From: Spartobacteria bacterium
Lineage (GTDB): Bacteria > Verrucomicrobiota > Verrucomicrobiia > Chthoniobacterales > UBA10450
Assembly: GCA_003134765.1 (NCBI GenBank)
Contig: PLCM01000017.1
Coordinates: 67,829 to 131,828, forward strand
Length of the DNA: 64,000 nucleotides
Direction of reading: 5' to 3'
This document shows, one piece after another, positions 50,413 to 58,425 of this stretch. Within the stretch, counting starts at the first letter, position 1. Each line of letters opens with the position of its first letter. The notes below the pieces were generated by a model. The model made no database searches and was not told where the DNA came from. It saw nothing but the letters and a program-made list of their open reading frames with translations. The position numbers were made by a program, and so were the translations under genes.

Positions 50413-51567
50413 TTACATGCCAAGAGCTGTTCGCAAATGGGGAACAAGGCGTCTTGTGAATTCAACAGAATCGCCGGCGGATAGGTGTGACCATTCGGGG
50501 CAGTGGAATTCCGACAGCTCGGGAAAATCGGAGTAGTAGATTCCGGGTGCACCTGTGCTCTTGATCAAAGGGTCCCACGTTTTCTCGCGCGGAGACAAAC
50601 GGTCTTCCAAAGCCTTCAGCTCTCCGCTGTGCGGGAAACGAACGAAGACGATCTTGCCGCCGCGGGCGCGAAGCTGATTGACTGCCGCCACGGTGTCGCG
50701 GAACCGAGCTTCAACTGCTTTGCCCATCTGTTCCATGAAGACCTCTTTGGGTACATAGCTGGGTGGTGGCGGTGGAGTGAAGAGCGGCGGCCAGATTTGC
50801 TGGATCCTGGTTTGCAGTTCGCCGGGCTGCGCGCATTTTTCGATCATTCGCATGCGGCGTTCATGGTCCACCGTTTGAAAATCAGGGGGCAAAGTCGGTG
50901 GCACGTGGGCATAGGGCCGGTTCGGGATTGGCAATTTCGCGAGAAGCCTCTCCAGGGTAAGGTCTTCTTGTTTCAGAAAAGCGATATGTTCTTCCAGAAA
51001 CATTCCCAGGTGATGACTCGCCCGCTGGGCGATGGTTTGGGTGCGATAACGTTTCAGAGCTTTTTCCGAGGTTTCCAAGAGCGGCCCGCCGGGCACGAAG
51101 AACATCCCCGGAACGATGCTACAAATCACCGTGCCGTGGAATTTATCGTCGTTGACGAGGTCGGCCAGGATGGGGTAGGCACAGCTTCCAGCCACGGCGA
51201 TCTGGACCGGGCGTTTGCCCAGGCCTTTCTCCAGCTCATCCAAGTCCAGGTCGAACAGCGGCCGTGAGTCGCCAACTATTACTAATGATTCCGGCCGCAC
51301 CTGCCGGCGCACCTGCGTCCAAAGGTCTTCGGTATCATTCAGCGTAGGAACATACCCGATCGAGCGAACATAAGATTCCCAGGCGAAGGCTGCGGCACAG
51401 ACGAACAACACCACGATCACGGTCATTCCGCGCCAGGGTAATACTGGGATGGGCCGCTCGAATTCAAGAGGTGGACCACCGTGCACACTTTCCTCTGGTG
51501 TCGGTGTCCGAAAAAACAAACGCGGCAACCGCAGTTTGCGTTTAAAATTGGAAGTAGATAAAGGCAT
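50413..51567 (-). CDS. SGNH-hydrolase-like membrane protein, acetylation partner
   Basis: This ~384-residue protein has one N-terminal membrane segment (MTVIVVLFVCAAAFAW). The soluble part has block I as VIVGDSRPLFDLD, a Gly-containing AVAGSCAYPIL, and a late Asp/His-like motif EWSHLSAGDSVEF. It resembles SGNH partners of MBOAT acyltransferases such as AlgJ/AlgX. With the MBOAT gene directly upstream (overlap 26 bases) it probably O-acetylates a polysaccharide in the periplasm. The catalytic order is inferred. Confidence 0.75.
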   Translation of the reverse strand: MPLSTSNFKRKLRLPRLFFRTPTPEESVHGGPPLEFERPIPVLPWRGMTVIVVLFVCAAAFAWESYVRSIGYVPTLNDTEDLWTQVRRQVRPESLVIVGDSRPLFDLDLDELEKGLGKRPVQIAVAGSCAYPILADLVNDDKFHGTVICSIVPGMFFVPGGPLLETSEKALKRYRTQTIAQRASHHLGMFLEEHIAFLKQEDLTLERLLAKLPIPNRPYAHVPPTLPPDFQTVDHERRMRMIEKCAQPGELQTRIQQIWPPLFTPPPPPSYVPKEVFMEQMGKAVEARFRDTVAAVNQLRARGGKIVFVRFPHSGELKALEDRLSPREKTWDPLIKSTGAPGIYYSDFPELSEFHCPEWSHLSAGDSVEFTRRLVPHLRTALGM

Positions 51568-52963
51568 TGCTGCTTCCTTGAGTAAGAATGATGGCACCGG
51601 CCATCAGGGCCCAGGCACCGGTCACCGTCCAGCGCGGCAAGCGTGTGACGGCTGTTTCCAAGTTGGTATCGCGGAGAAGCGCGTGCACCAGGATCATGCA
51701 GGCGGTAACGATGATTACCTGCAGCATCTCGCGCGTGGAAAGGATGGCGTCGCCGCTTACGTGACGCCCAAACATTCCGCTCAACATTCGTGAAGCGGCC
51801 GTGAAGTCGGACGCGCGGAAAAAGACCCAGGCGATGCAGACAGCACCGTAGGTAGCCGCGGCCAGGAGGCATCGAGTGCCAAAGTTATTCGCCCATGCCT
51901 TATCCTCGAAGAGAATTCGAAGGACGCGCTCGATAACCAGGTATGAACCATGGAGTAAACCCCAGACGACAAAAGTCCAGGCGGCGCCGTGCCAGAGGCC
52001 GCCTAGAAACATCACGATTACCAGGTTAAGCGCGGCGCGGAACGGCCGGACCTGATTGCCACCGAGAGGTATGTAGAGGTAGTCGCGGAGGAAGGTAGAA
52101 AGCGAGATGTGCCAGCGTCGCCAAAAGTCGGAGAAGCCGATGGCCGCGTAAGGGAAACGGAAATTGTCCTTGAGATGGAAACCGAGGCATAAGGCCGCCC
52201 CGATCGCGCAAATGGAATAGCCCGCGAAATCGAAAAAGATCTGGCCGGCGAATGCGATGACGCCAAGCCAGGAATCGAGTGCGATTAACGGCCCCGGATA
52301 ACTGAAGATCCGGTCGGCTGCACCGGAGAGCATCGTATCCGCGAGCACGATCTTTTCGAACAACCCCAGAGTCATGAGCAGCAACCCCCAAAGGAATTGG
52401 CCGGCGCGCAAACTGGGCGCGCGAACCAACTGGGGCAGAAAATCTCCCGCGCGCACAATGGGCCCCGCGACGAGCTGAGGGAAAAAGGAAACAGCCAGAA
52501 CGAAATCGCGGAGCGACTTCGTCGGCTCCAGGACGCCGCGATATATATCGAGGGTGTAAGAGAGCGAGTGAAAGGTATAGAAGGAAATGCCTACGGGCAG
52601 AAGGATGTCGAGGTGCGGCGGCTGGTAGATCACGCCAAGACGCGCCATGAACCACTGGAAATTTTCCAGCAGAAAGTTCCCGTATTTAAAAAATCCGAGC
52701 ATGCTCAAGTTCATGGCCACGCTGCCGACGAGCCAAAGCTTGCGGGAATGCGGTCCCCGCGCGCGGGCGATGCGTGCCCCGAGCCAGAAATCCATCGCGG
52801 TCGTCGAGAAAAGGAGGGCCGCGAACGGCGGGTTCCACGCGCCGTAGAAAATATAACTCGCGGTCACGAGCAGGTTTTTCCGGGGATTCCAAGATCGAAT
52901 GCTCCAATAGAGCGTAACCACGACGGCGAAGAAAACGACGAATGTGAGCGAATTAAACAGCAT
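51542..52963 (-). CDS. MBOAT acyltransferase (AlgI-like)
   Basis: This 473-residue protein has ~11 hydrophobic segments. It starts MLFNSLTFVVFFAVVVTLYW and has SYIFYGAWNP, PVGISFYTFHSLSYTLDIYRG, FPQLVAGPI and catalytic His325 in GGLWHGAAWTF. As in AlgI, it moves an acyl group across the inner membrane to a periplasmic acceptor. It overlaps the SGNH-like gene, so the two are one transcript. The substrate polysaccharide is unknown. ATG 52963 fits the family start. Confidence 0.9.
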   Translation of the reverse strand: MLFNSLTFVVFFAVVVTLYWSIRSWNPRKNLLVTASYIFYGAWNPPFAALLFSTTAMDFWLGARIARARGPHSRKLWLVGSVAMNLSMLGFFKYGNFLLENFQWFMARLGVIYQPPHLDILLPVGISFYTFHSLSYTLDIYRGVLEPTKSLRDFVLAVSFFPQLVAGPIVRAGDFLPQLVRAPSLRAGQFLWGLLLMTLGLFEKIVLADTMLSGAADRIFSYPGPLIALDSWLGVIAFAGQIFFDFAGYSICAIGAALCLGFHLKDNFRFPYAAIGFSDFWRRWHISLSTFLRDYLYIPLGGNQVRPFRAALNLVIVMFLGGLWHGAAWTFVVWGLLHGSYLVIERVLRILFEDKAWANNFGTRCLLAAATYGAVCIAWVFFRASDFTAASRMLSGMFGRHVSGDAILSTREMLQVIIVTACMILVHALLRDTNLETAVTRLPRWTVTGAWALMAGAIILTQGSSNAFIYFQF

Positions 52964-53047
52964 GCGGCGCCTGGTTTCCCTACCCAGTTCGCGCAGCTCC
53001 GGCAAGAGGATTTGTGCGTTCGCAAATCAAGCAATAGATTGGCCGCC

Positions 53048-53467
53048 ATGTTGATGAAGGCTGCATCGAAACGGGCAGCGCTGCTGGTGGCCATCCTTGC
53101 GACGAGCCACAGCATCCAGGCGGAGCTGCCCCCGTCGGCTTACAAGCAATGGCAGGAAACGGCGCCGGAGGTATTGGTGATCAAGGTCCGGTCCGTGACA
53201 AAGCAGGAGACGACACAGGCGAGTGTGAAACAGATCGCGTTTACCGTGGAAGCCGAGGTGCAAAAGGTGGAGCGCACCGCGACCAAGCTTTCACCGGGAG
53301 CGACGATCACGATTCGCTACAGCCAGAGCCATTACTCGCCGCCGATCGTCGGGCCGAGTGAGGTTCCCGCTCTCAAGGAAGGTCAGGTATGCCCGGCCTA
53401 CCTATCGGGCGAGGGCAAAGCGTATTCGCCCGCCGCGGGTGGATATTCATTCGAAACCGTGCGCTAG
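53048..53467 (+). CDS. Small secreted hypothetical protein
   Basis: This 139-residue protein has a signal peptide (AALLVAILATSHSIQA) and a mature part with beta-rich segments (APEVLVIKVRSVTKQE; IAFTVEAEVQKVERT; ATITIRYSQSHY). The end has GQVCPAYLSGEGKAYSPAAGGYSFE. Its N-terminal half resembles copper-type or other beta-sandwich exports, but no family was fixed. It is divergent from the MBOAT gene. Start ATG 53048 or 53054. Confidence 0.65.
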   Translation: MLMKAASKRAALLVAILATSHSIQAELPPSAYKQWQETAPEVLVIKVRSVTKQETTQASVKQIAFTVEAEVQKVERTATKLSPGATITIRYSQSHYSPPIVGPSEVPALKEGQVCPAYLSGEGKAYSPAAGGYSFETVR

Positions 53468-53484
53468 GAACGATTCTTCTGCTT

Positions 53485-53541
53485 GGAGGGACGTGCTCCG
53501 TCACGTCCCAAAATTTGGGACGACACGGCGGTCGTCCCTCC
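53485..53541. repeat. Inverted-repeat element (TTGGAGGGACG type)
   Basis: GGAGGGACGTGCTCCGTCAC and GGTGTCGTCCC... arms form an imperfect hairpin around AAAATTTGGG. Related to 60583-60640. It lies between the secreted protein and the receiver remnant, 18 bases past the stop. Confidence 0.8.
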
Positions 53542-53560
53542 ATCTACGCGCCGCGAAGGA

Positions 53561-53747
53561 ACGGCAGGCGCTCAAGGGAATTGCGCTGAACGGATTCGGG
53601 ATGGAGGACGATCTTCGAACGAGCAGGGAATCGGGCTTCGATTATCACCTGACGAAGCCAATCGAGTTTCAAAAGCTCGAAAGCGTGCTGCGAGAGATTG
53701 GCTCGTCCGGGCGGTCCACCGGTCCATCCGCCGCGGGAAACCATTAG
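53561..53747 (+). pseudogene. C-terminal receiver-domain fragment
   Basis: Only the last half of a receiver is present: ALKGIALNGFGMEDDLRTSRESGFDYHLTKPIEFQKLESVL, cut here at key residues. The first half, with the phosphorylated Asp, is absent; the hairpin at 53485-53541 lies where it would be. The motif GFGMxxDxxRxxxxGF matches the receiver at 27.7 kb, so both may derive from related hybrid kinases. It is unlikely to be expressed. Confidence 0.7.
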
Positions 53748-53810
53748 GATCTGCGCCCGTGGTGGAATGGCGAGTGCTTAAGTGCCGTGGCTGCTCCGCA
53801 CCCGATTGTG

Positions 53811-54437
53811 ATGTCCACGCGCAAGAATATTCTCATAACTGCCTTATTGGGCGCGACCTGGATGGTTGCTCTCGCCTTTGGCGCCCGGGTTCTCTTTAAG
53901 TACGAAACCACTCCCGGGTCCGTCGGCCCGATTTCAGCGGCCTGGCCTTCGGTCTCGATGATCCGGCGGCAGACCGACAAACCGACGTTGTTGATGCTGG
54001 CGCATCCGCGTTGCCCCTGCACGCGAGCGAGCATCGGAGAGCTGGCGGAGATCATGGCGCACTCGGTCGGCAAAGTGAATGCCTTCGTGCTTTTCGTGAA
54101 GCCGCCTGGGGCCGATGTAACCTGGGACGACACCGATCTGCGGCGCAGCGCCGCTGACATTCCCGGCGTGACTGTCTTAAGCGATGAAAACGGAGTGGAA
54201 GCGGCGAGATTTGGCGCCGAAACGTCGGGCCACACACTGGTATTCGATCGCAACGGCACGCTGGTGTTCAGCGGCGGCATCACCGCTTCGCGCGGACATG
54301 CCGGACCCAACGCCGGGGAAAACGCCATTCTCGCAGCGGTGAAACAGGAGCCGATCCAGTATTCGCGGACGCCTGTTTTTGGCTGCTCGCTCACCAAATG
54401 CAAATCGGCCACGGAAGGAAAGCTATGTTCGAAGTAG
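53811..54437 (+). CDS. RedB-like thioredoxin-fold membrane-anchored protein
   Basis: This 208-residue protein has an N-terminal membrane segment (ILITALLGATWMVALAFG). The periplasmic domain has PTLLMLAHPRCPCTRASIGELAE, with Cys-Pro-Cys near residue 68, and VLSDENGVEAARFGAETSGHTLVFDRNG, a thioredoxin-like core. The end holds FGCSLTKCKS. It resembles RedB proteins. It overlaps the hybrid kinase start by 13 bases, so it likely works with it, for example in a redox or metal signal. Start ATG 53811 fits. Confidence 0.75.
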   Translation: MSTRKNILITALLGATWMVALAFGARVLFKYETTPGSVGPISAAWPSVSMIRRQTDKPTLLMLAHPRCPCTRASIGELAEIMAHSVGKVNAFVLFVKPPGADVTWDDTDLRRSAADIPGVTVLSDENGVEAARFGAETSGHTLVFDRNGTLVFSGGITASRGHAGPNAGENAILAAVKQEPIQYSRTPVFGCSLTKCKSATEGKLCSK

Positions 54438-56611
54438 CCGGCTTGACCGGGCTTCCGGAAGCGGCCAGCGAGCGGGCCGAAGAGCTTTTTCAGCAGCACC
54501 GGCGGCAAATCTTTCGCCAGACCGATCAGCTCTTCGCGAAGCTGATGCTCTTCCAATGGGTGGCCTGCATTATCATCGCCATCCTGGTTTCACCACGGAC
54601 TTGGGACGGCGCATCGAGCCAGATTCATATTCATGTCTGGTCGGCGATTTTTATTGGCGGCGCGATCAGTCTTTTCCCGGTCTGGATGACCCGGGTTTGG
54701 CCTGGAGCGGTCGCGACCCGGTACGTCATTGCGGTCGCACAAATGCTGATGTCGGCGTTGCTGATCGCTCTCACGGGGGGCCGGATCGAGACCCACTTCC
54801 ACGTCTTCGGGTCCCTGGTCGTTCTTTCTTTTTATCGTGATTGGCGGGTGCTCGTGCCCGCGACGATCGTGGTCGCGCTCGATCATTTCCTGCGCGGAAT
54901 CTATTTGCCCTATTCTGTCTACGGGGTGTTAAGCGCCAGCCCGTGGCGTTCAGTAGAACATGCTGGTTGGGTGATATTTGAAAACATTTTTCTGGTAATT
55001 TCGTGCTTCCGAAGCATTCACGAAATGCGGTTCATCGCGAACCGCACGGCTGCCCTGGAAGCCAGCGACCAGCGATCGCGCCAGCTTTTCGATGACGCCC
55101 CGATTGGCATGGCCGTGGTGGCGCTCGGCAACGAGAAATTCAAGCAGGTCAATGCGCGCTTCACCGAAATGGTCGGCTATTCCGACGCGGAGCTGATGAC
55201 GCGCACCCCGTTCGATATTACTCATCCTGACGATCTGGCAGAGAGCCAACGACTCGTAAAAGCGATGTTGCGCGGGACCGAGCGTTGCAGCGTCGAGAAG
55301 CGATATCTTCGCAGCGACGGGGGGATCCTTTGGGCCGCGCGGACCGCCTGCATCATCCGCGACAAGGACGGCAAGCCCCGCGATTTCCTCATCATGGTGG
55401 AAGACATCACCGAGCGAAAACACGCGGAGGAAGCGTTGCGCGGTGCAAAGAAGGAAGCGGACCGCGCGAACCAGGCCAAAAGTGAATTTCTTTCGAGAAT
55501 GAGCCACGAGCTCCGGACTCCGCTTAACGCGATCCTGGGGTTCGGCCAATTGCTGGAAAGGCAAAATCCGACTTCGCAGCAGCGCGGCCGCGTGGAGCAC
55601 ATTATGAGTGCCGGCCGTCATCTGCTCAATTTGATCAACGAAGTGCTCGACCTCAGCCGGATCGAAGCGGGGCACTTGCAGCTCTCAGTCGAGCCCGTAG
55701 CGGTAGCGGAGGTCCTGAACGAAGCGCTCGATCTCATGCGGCCACTCGCCGCGGAACGATCGATGGACCTTACGGTCACGACTGAGTTCACGGAGAATCT
55801 CTGGATTCTCGCCGACCGACAGCGGCTCAAGCAGGTTTTGTTAAATCTACTGACGAACGCGGTGAAATATGCCCCCGTTGGAGGGCGTGTTGCTGTGTCC
55901 GTGATACAGCCTGAGGCCCGAAAAACGCAGGTCGTTGTTTCGGATTCGGGCGCGGGAATCGCGACGGAGAAACTGGCTCGACTCTTCACGCCGTTCGATC
56001 GGCTGGATGTGGAGGACTCCGGCGTGGAAGGGACAGGTCTGGGGCTCGCGCTCTGCCAACGTCTGATGCACGCGATGGGTGGCGACATCGGCGTCGACAG
56101 CGCGGTCGGGAAGGGGAGCGCATTTTGGATTGAGCTTCCGGCTGCCGACTCCCCACTCGCAGGTCTGCCCAAGAGCCGCACCGTCGGAGCCGGCGATGTA
56201 TCCGCGGCCACAGGCGGAACGATTCTCTACATCGAAGACAACCTGTCGAACCTTACTCTGGTCGAGCAGATGCTTGCCGAACAATCCAACATCCATTTGC
56301 TTACCGCGATGCAAGGGGGCTTGGGACTGGATCTGGCCCGGCAGCATTTGCCCGACCTGATCCTGCTCGATCTGCACTTGCCTGATATTGGCGGGCACGA
56401 AGTTCTGGCACGCTTACGCTCCGAAAAATTGACCCGCGACATTCCCATCGTGGTCATCAGTGCGGACGCCACAAAGGGTCAGATCCAGCGTCTCATGGCA
56501 GCTGGGGTTCGCGCTTATCTCACTAAACCGCTCGATATCGGCGAATTCTTTCGCGTTATTGATGAGGCAATGGGCAGCCGCGACCGGCAATTGGAAAAAG
56601 CCGTGGCTTAG
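54425..56611 (+). CDS. Hybrid sensor histidine kinase
   Basis: This ~728-residue protein has a membrane sensor (residues ~40-190, ~5 segments) with His-containing THFHVFGS and ALDHFLRG, a PAS domain (~220-340, VNARFTEMVGYSDAELM, DKDGKPRDF), HisKA with H361 (SRMSHELRTPLNAI), HATPase (NLLTNAVKY, SDSGAGI, GTGLGLAL) and a receiver with D649 (ILLDLHLPDIGG). It would autophosphorylate and pass phosphate onward. ATG 54425 overlaps the RedB-like gene; GGAAGGAAAG precedes it. The response regulator follows 25 bases later. Confidence 0.92.
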   Translation: MFEVAGLTGLPEAASERAEELFQQHRRQIFRQTDQLFAKLMLFQWVACIIIAILVSPRTWDGASSQIHIHVWSAIFIGGAISLFPVWMTRVWPGAVATRYVIAVAQMLMSALLIALTGGRIETHFHVFGSLVVLSFYRDWRVLVPATIVVALDHFLRGIYLPYSVYGVLSASPWRSVEHAGWVIFENIFLVISCFRSIHEMRFIANRTAALEASDQRSRQLFDDAPIGMAVVALGNEKFKQVNARFTEMVGYSDAELMTRTPFDITHPDDLAESQRLVKAMLRGTERCSVEKRYLRSDGGILWAARTACIIRDKDGKPRDFLIMVEDITERKHAEEALRGAKKEADRANQAKSEFLSRMSHELRTPLNAILGFGQLLERQNPTSQQRGRVEHIMSAGRHLLNLINEVLDLSRIEAGHLQLSVEPVAVAEVLNEALDLMRPLAAERSMDLTVTTEFTENLWILADRQRLKQVLLNLLTNAVKYAPVGGRVAVSVIQPEARKTQVVVSDSGAGIATEKLARLFTPFDRLDVEDSGVEGTGLGLALCQRLMHAMGGDIGVDSAVGKGSAFWIELPAADSPLAGLPKSRTVGAGDVSAATGGTILYIEDNLSNLTLVEQMLAEQSNIHLLTAMQGGLGLDLARQHLPDLILLDLHLPDIGGHEVLARLRSEKLTRDIPIVVISADATKGQIQRLMAAGVRAYLTKPLDIGEFFRVIDEAMGSRDRQLEKAVA

Positions 56612-56636
56612 TAACGTGACCAGGAACTGTTAGATC

Positions 56637-57176
56637 ATGAATTCAGAACCAGAAAACGTGGATCAACGATGGCTGCCCAATGCGGCGCTCTTTTCGAAAA
56701 TGAAAATCGTCGTAATCGATGACGAGCCTGCCAATGTGGCTCTGCTGGAGGCGATGCTGGACGAAGGTGGTTACACCCGGGTGAAAACGGTGACCGATTC
56801 GCGGCTGGCGATGGAGATCTGCGTTGATTTCGAGCCTGATCTTGTCCTGCTCGACCTGATGATGCCCCACGTCGACGGATTCAGCATCCTCGAATCGCTT
56901 CGGGCCGCCGCCGGCGAAAGCTTTTTGCCTGTGATCGTGCTCACGGCGGACGCGAATGAAACCACAAAGCTCCGCGCCTTGCGGGCAGGGGCGACCGATT
57001 TTCTCCTCAAACCTTTCGATCAACTGGAAGTGCTTCTTCGGATGGCGAACCTGCTCGAGACACGTCGTCTTCACTTGCAGTTGGACACGCAGCTCGCCGC
57101 CTACGCCGACGCTGTCCGGGAGCGAACGTCCGAATTGCGCGAAGCTCAGGTCCAATTGCAGAAAAGCGAATGCTAG
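56637..57176 (+). CDS. Response regulator with C-terminal coiled coil
   Basis: This 179-residue protein has a receiver (residues ~22-140) with DDEP, D73 in LVLLDLMMPHVDG, T in VIVLTADAN and K in LLKPFD. The tail (~145-179) is a helix (YADAVRERTSELREAQVQLQKSEC). It resembles RpfG-type regulators but lacks the HD-GYP domain: it ends at the coiled coil. It may be a shuttle protein for the hybrid kinase 25 bases upstream, or truncated. It overlaps by 4 bases the convergent TonB-like gene. Confidence 0.85.
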   Translation: MNSEPENVDQRWLPNAALFSKMKIVVIDDEPANVALLEAMLDEGGYTRVKTVTDSRLAMEICVDFEPDLVLLDLMMPHVDGFSILESLRAAAGESFLPVIVLTADANETTKLRALRAGATDFLLKPFDQLEVLLRMANLLETRRLHLQLDTQLAAYADAVRERTSELREAQVQLQKSEC

Positions 57177-57787
57177 TAGGCTGCGCCCGCTAGGGTAAAT
57201 GTAACCGGGCAAGCAACGGACGAAACCGTTCCCGGCTTGAAGCGCCAACGCCTGAACCCAGCCAGGGCCGCATTGTCCAGGAATGGACTCCCGGTGCTCT
57301 TCGAGAGCATGACACCGGTAACATTCCCTGTGACCGGATCGATTTTCATGATGACGATTCCGTCCCCGGTGATCCTTTGACGTCGCGCTTCATAAGGATA
57401 CTCAGGACGAGGAGCGGCGACGGCCAACGCTCTGGCCGATGAAAGGTTCAACGACCCTGCGGTCGCGTTGCTTCTTGGCCTTACTATTGGTATGAATTTG
57501 TTGATCTGCCGGCGCACCGGTGGGGGAGTTAATTTCTCCTCGATAAACGACTGGTCTGCCGGCGGCGGGGTTGGCAGCGGATCAGATTGGTCCGGTGGGT
57601 CAGAAATAGGTGCCGGCTGCTCAACGTCTATGACGGTGAGATCGAACGAAGTGTCCGATGGTGTGACCGTTTCCGTCGTGTGAAGATTGGCGAAACTGAC
57701 CGCCGCGAGATGAATGATGCCGGCCGCGCCCAAGGCGGCGGCAAAGCGCCACTTGTGTCCTGGATAATAAGGCAAAGCTCGTGTCAT
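57173..57787 (-). CDS. TonB-like protein
   Basis: This ~204-residue protein has an N-terminal membrane anchor (FAAALGAAGIIHLAAVSF), a Pro-rich periplasmic stretch (PDQSDPLPTPPPADQ) and a C-terminal TonB domain: RPEYPYEARRQRITGDGIVIMKIDPVTGNVTGVMLSKSTG, cut here at key residues, to FRRWRFKPGT. It probably conveys proton-motive force to an outer-membrane receptor. The ATG at 57787 has GGAAAGGA upstream. ExbB/ExbD genes are not in the window. Confidence 0.85.
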   Translation of the reverse strand: MTRALPYYPGHKWRFAAALGAAGIIHLAAVSFANLHTTETVTPSDTSFDLTVIDVEQPAPISDPPDQSDPLPTPPPADQSFIEEKLTPPPVRRQINKFIPIVRPRSNATAGSLNLSSARALAVAAPRPEYPYEARRQRITGDGIVIMKIDPVTGNVTGVMLSKSTGSPFLDNAALAGFRRWRFKPGTVSSVACPVTFTLAGAAY

Positions 57788-57894
57788 AACTGGTCCTTTC
57801 CAACTCAAACCAATAGTGAGACACGCGAAGGTGGGAAAACTTAAGGGCCGCTCCGAGACCCAGATTCTCTCTCTCAAGGCGAGGTGTCAGACGT

Positions 57895-57983
57895 GTCATC
57901 CCGAGCGAAGTCGAGGGACCCGCGGCGTCGTCGATCGACGCTCCGCGGGGTACTTCGACTCCGCTGCGCTTCGCTCAGGATGA
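57895..57983. repeat. Hairpin element A, copy 1
   Basis: GTCATCCCGAGCGAAGTCGA and TCAGGATGAC mark the arms of an imperfect palindrome with an inner CCGCGG/CCGCGG-type stem. It matches copy 2 (58148-58236) with few differences. Confidence 0.9.
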
Positions 57984-58013
57984 CAACGGTTTCGCGCGGC
58001 TCTCCCAATTTGT

Positions 58014-58088
58014 GGTAGGGCGAGACTCCGTCGAGCCGAAGGAAACGCAGCCTGAGACAACGACGGCTCGACGGAGTCTCGCCCTACC
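58014..58088. repeat. Hairpin element B, copy 1
   Basis: Arms GGTAGGGCGAGACTCCGTCG (25 bases in full, 58014-58038) and their inverted copy ending 58088 are perfect inverted repeats. Confidence 0.95.
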
Positions 58089-58147
58089 AACGACCTATGG
58101 TGCGCGAGACTTTCACCAGCTCTTCGCCTCAGAACAGGGAGTTCGTT

Positions 58148-58236
58148 GTCATCCCGAGCGAAGTCGAGGGACCCGTGGCGTCGTCGATCGACGCTCCGCG
58201 GGGTACTTCGACTCCGCCGCGCTTCGCTCAGGATGA
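58148..58236. repeat. Hairpin element A, copy 2
   Basis: Second copy of the 57895-57983 element, with a C-to-T change in CCCGTGG and a C for T in CCGCCGC. Confidence 0.9.
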
Positions 58237-58266
58237 CAACGGTTTCGCGCGGCTCTCCCCGTTCAT

Positions 58267-58342
58267 GGTAGGGCGAGACTCCGTCGAGCCGTCGCCTTTT
58301 TCAGACCGACTTCCGTTCGGCTCGACAGAGTCTCGCCCTACC
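58267..58342. repeat. Hairpin element B, copy 2
   Basis: Left arm is perfect; right arm has GACAGAG in place of GACGGAG. The inner spacer differs entirely from copy 1. Confidence 0.95.
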
Positions 58343-58425
58343 AATTCAAGACGTTGTCGATTTAAGGAAGTTCCTTCGCCCTCAGGGAGAAGCTTAAAAC
58401 GAGGGTCGAAACGAGGGCGCGTTTC

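Larger units (their letters stand above)
57880..58425. repeat. REP-like repeat region with tandem composite
   Basis: About 545 bases without genes. Hairpin A (57895-57983 and 58148-58236), then a 22-base spacer, AACGGTTTCGCGCGGCTCTC plus two bases, then hairpin B (58014-58088 and 58267-58342). The composite thus occurs twice, ~253 bases apart. A CCTCAGGGAGAAG element (58370-58407) follows. Confidence 0.9.

Noticed and set aside
57895-58342. CRISPR-like array
   Set aside because: Only two units, each a long double hairpin with unequal inner parts; no short regular repeat-spacer pattern and no cas genes.
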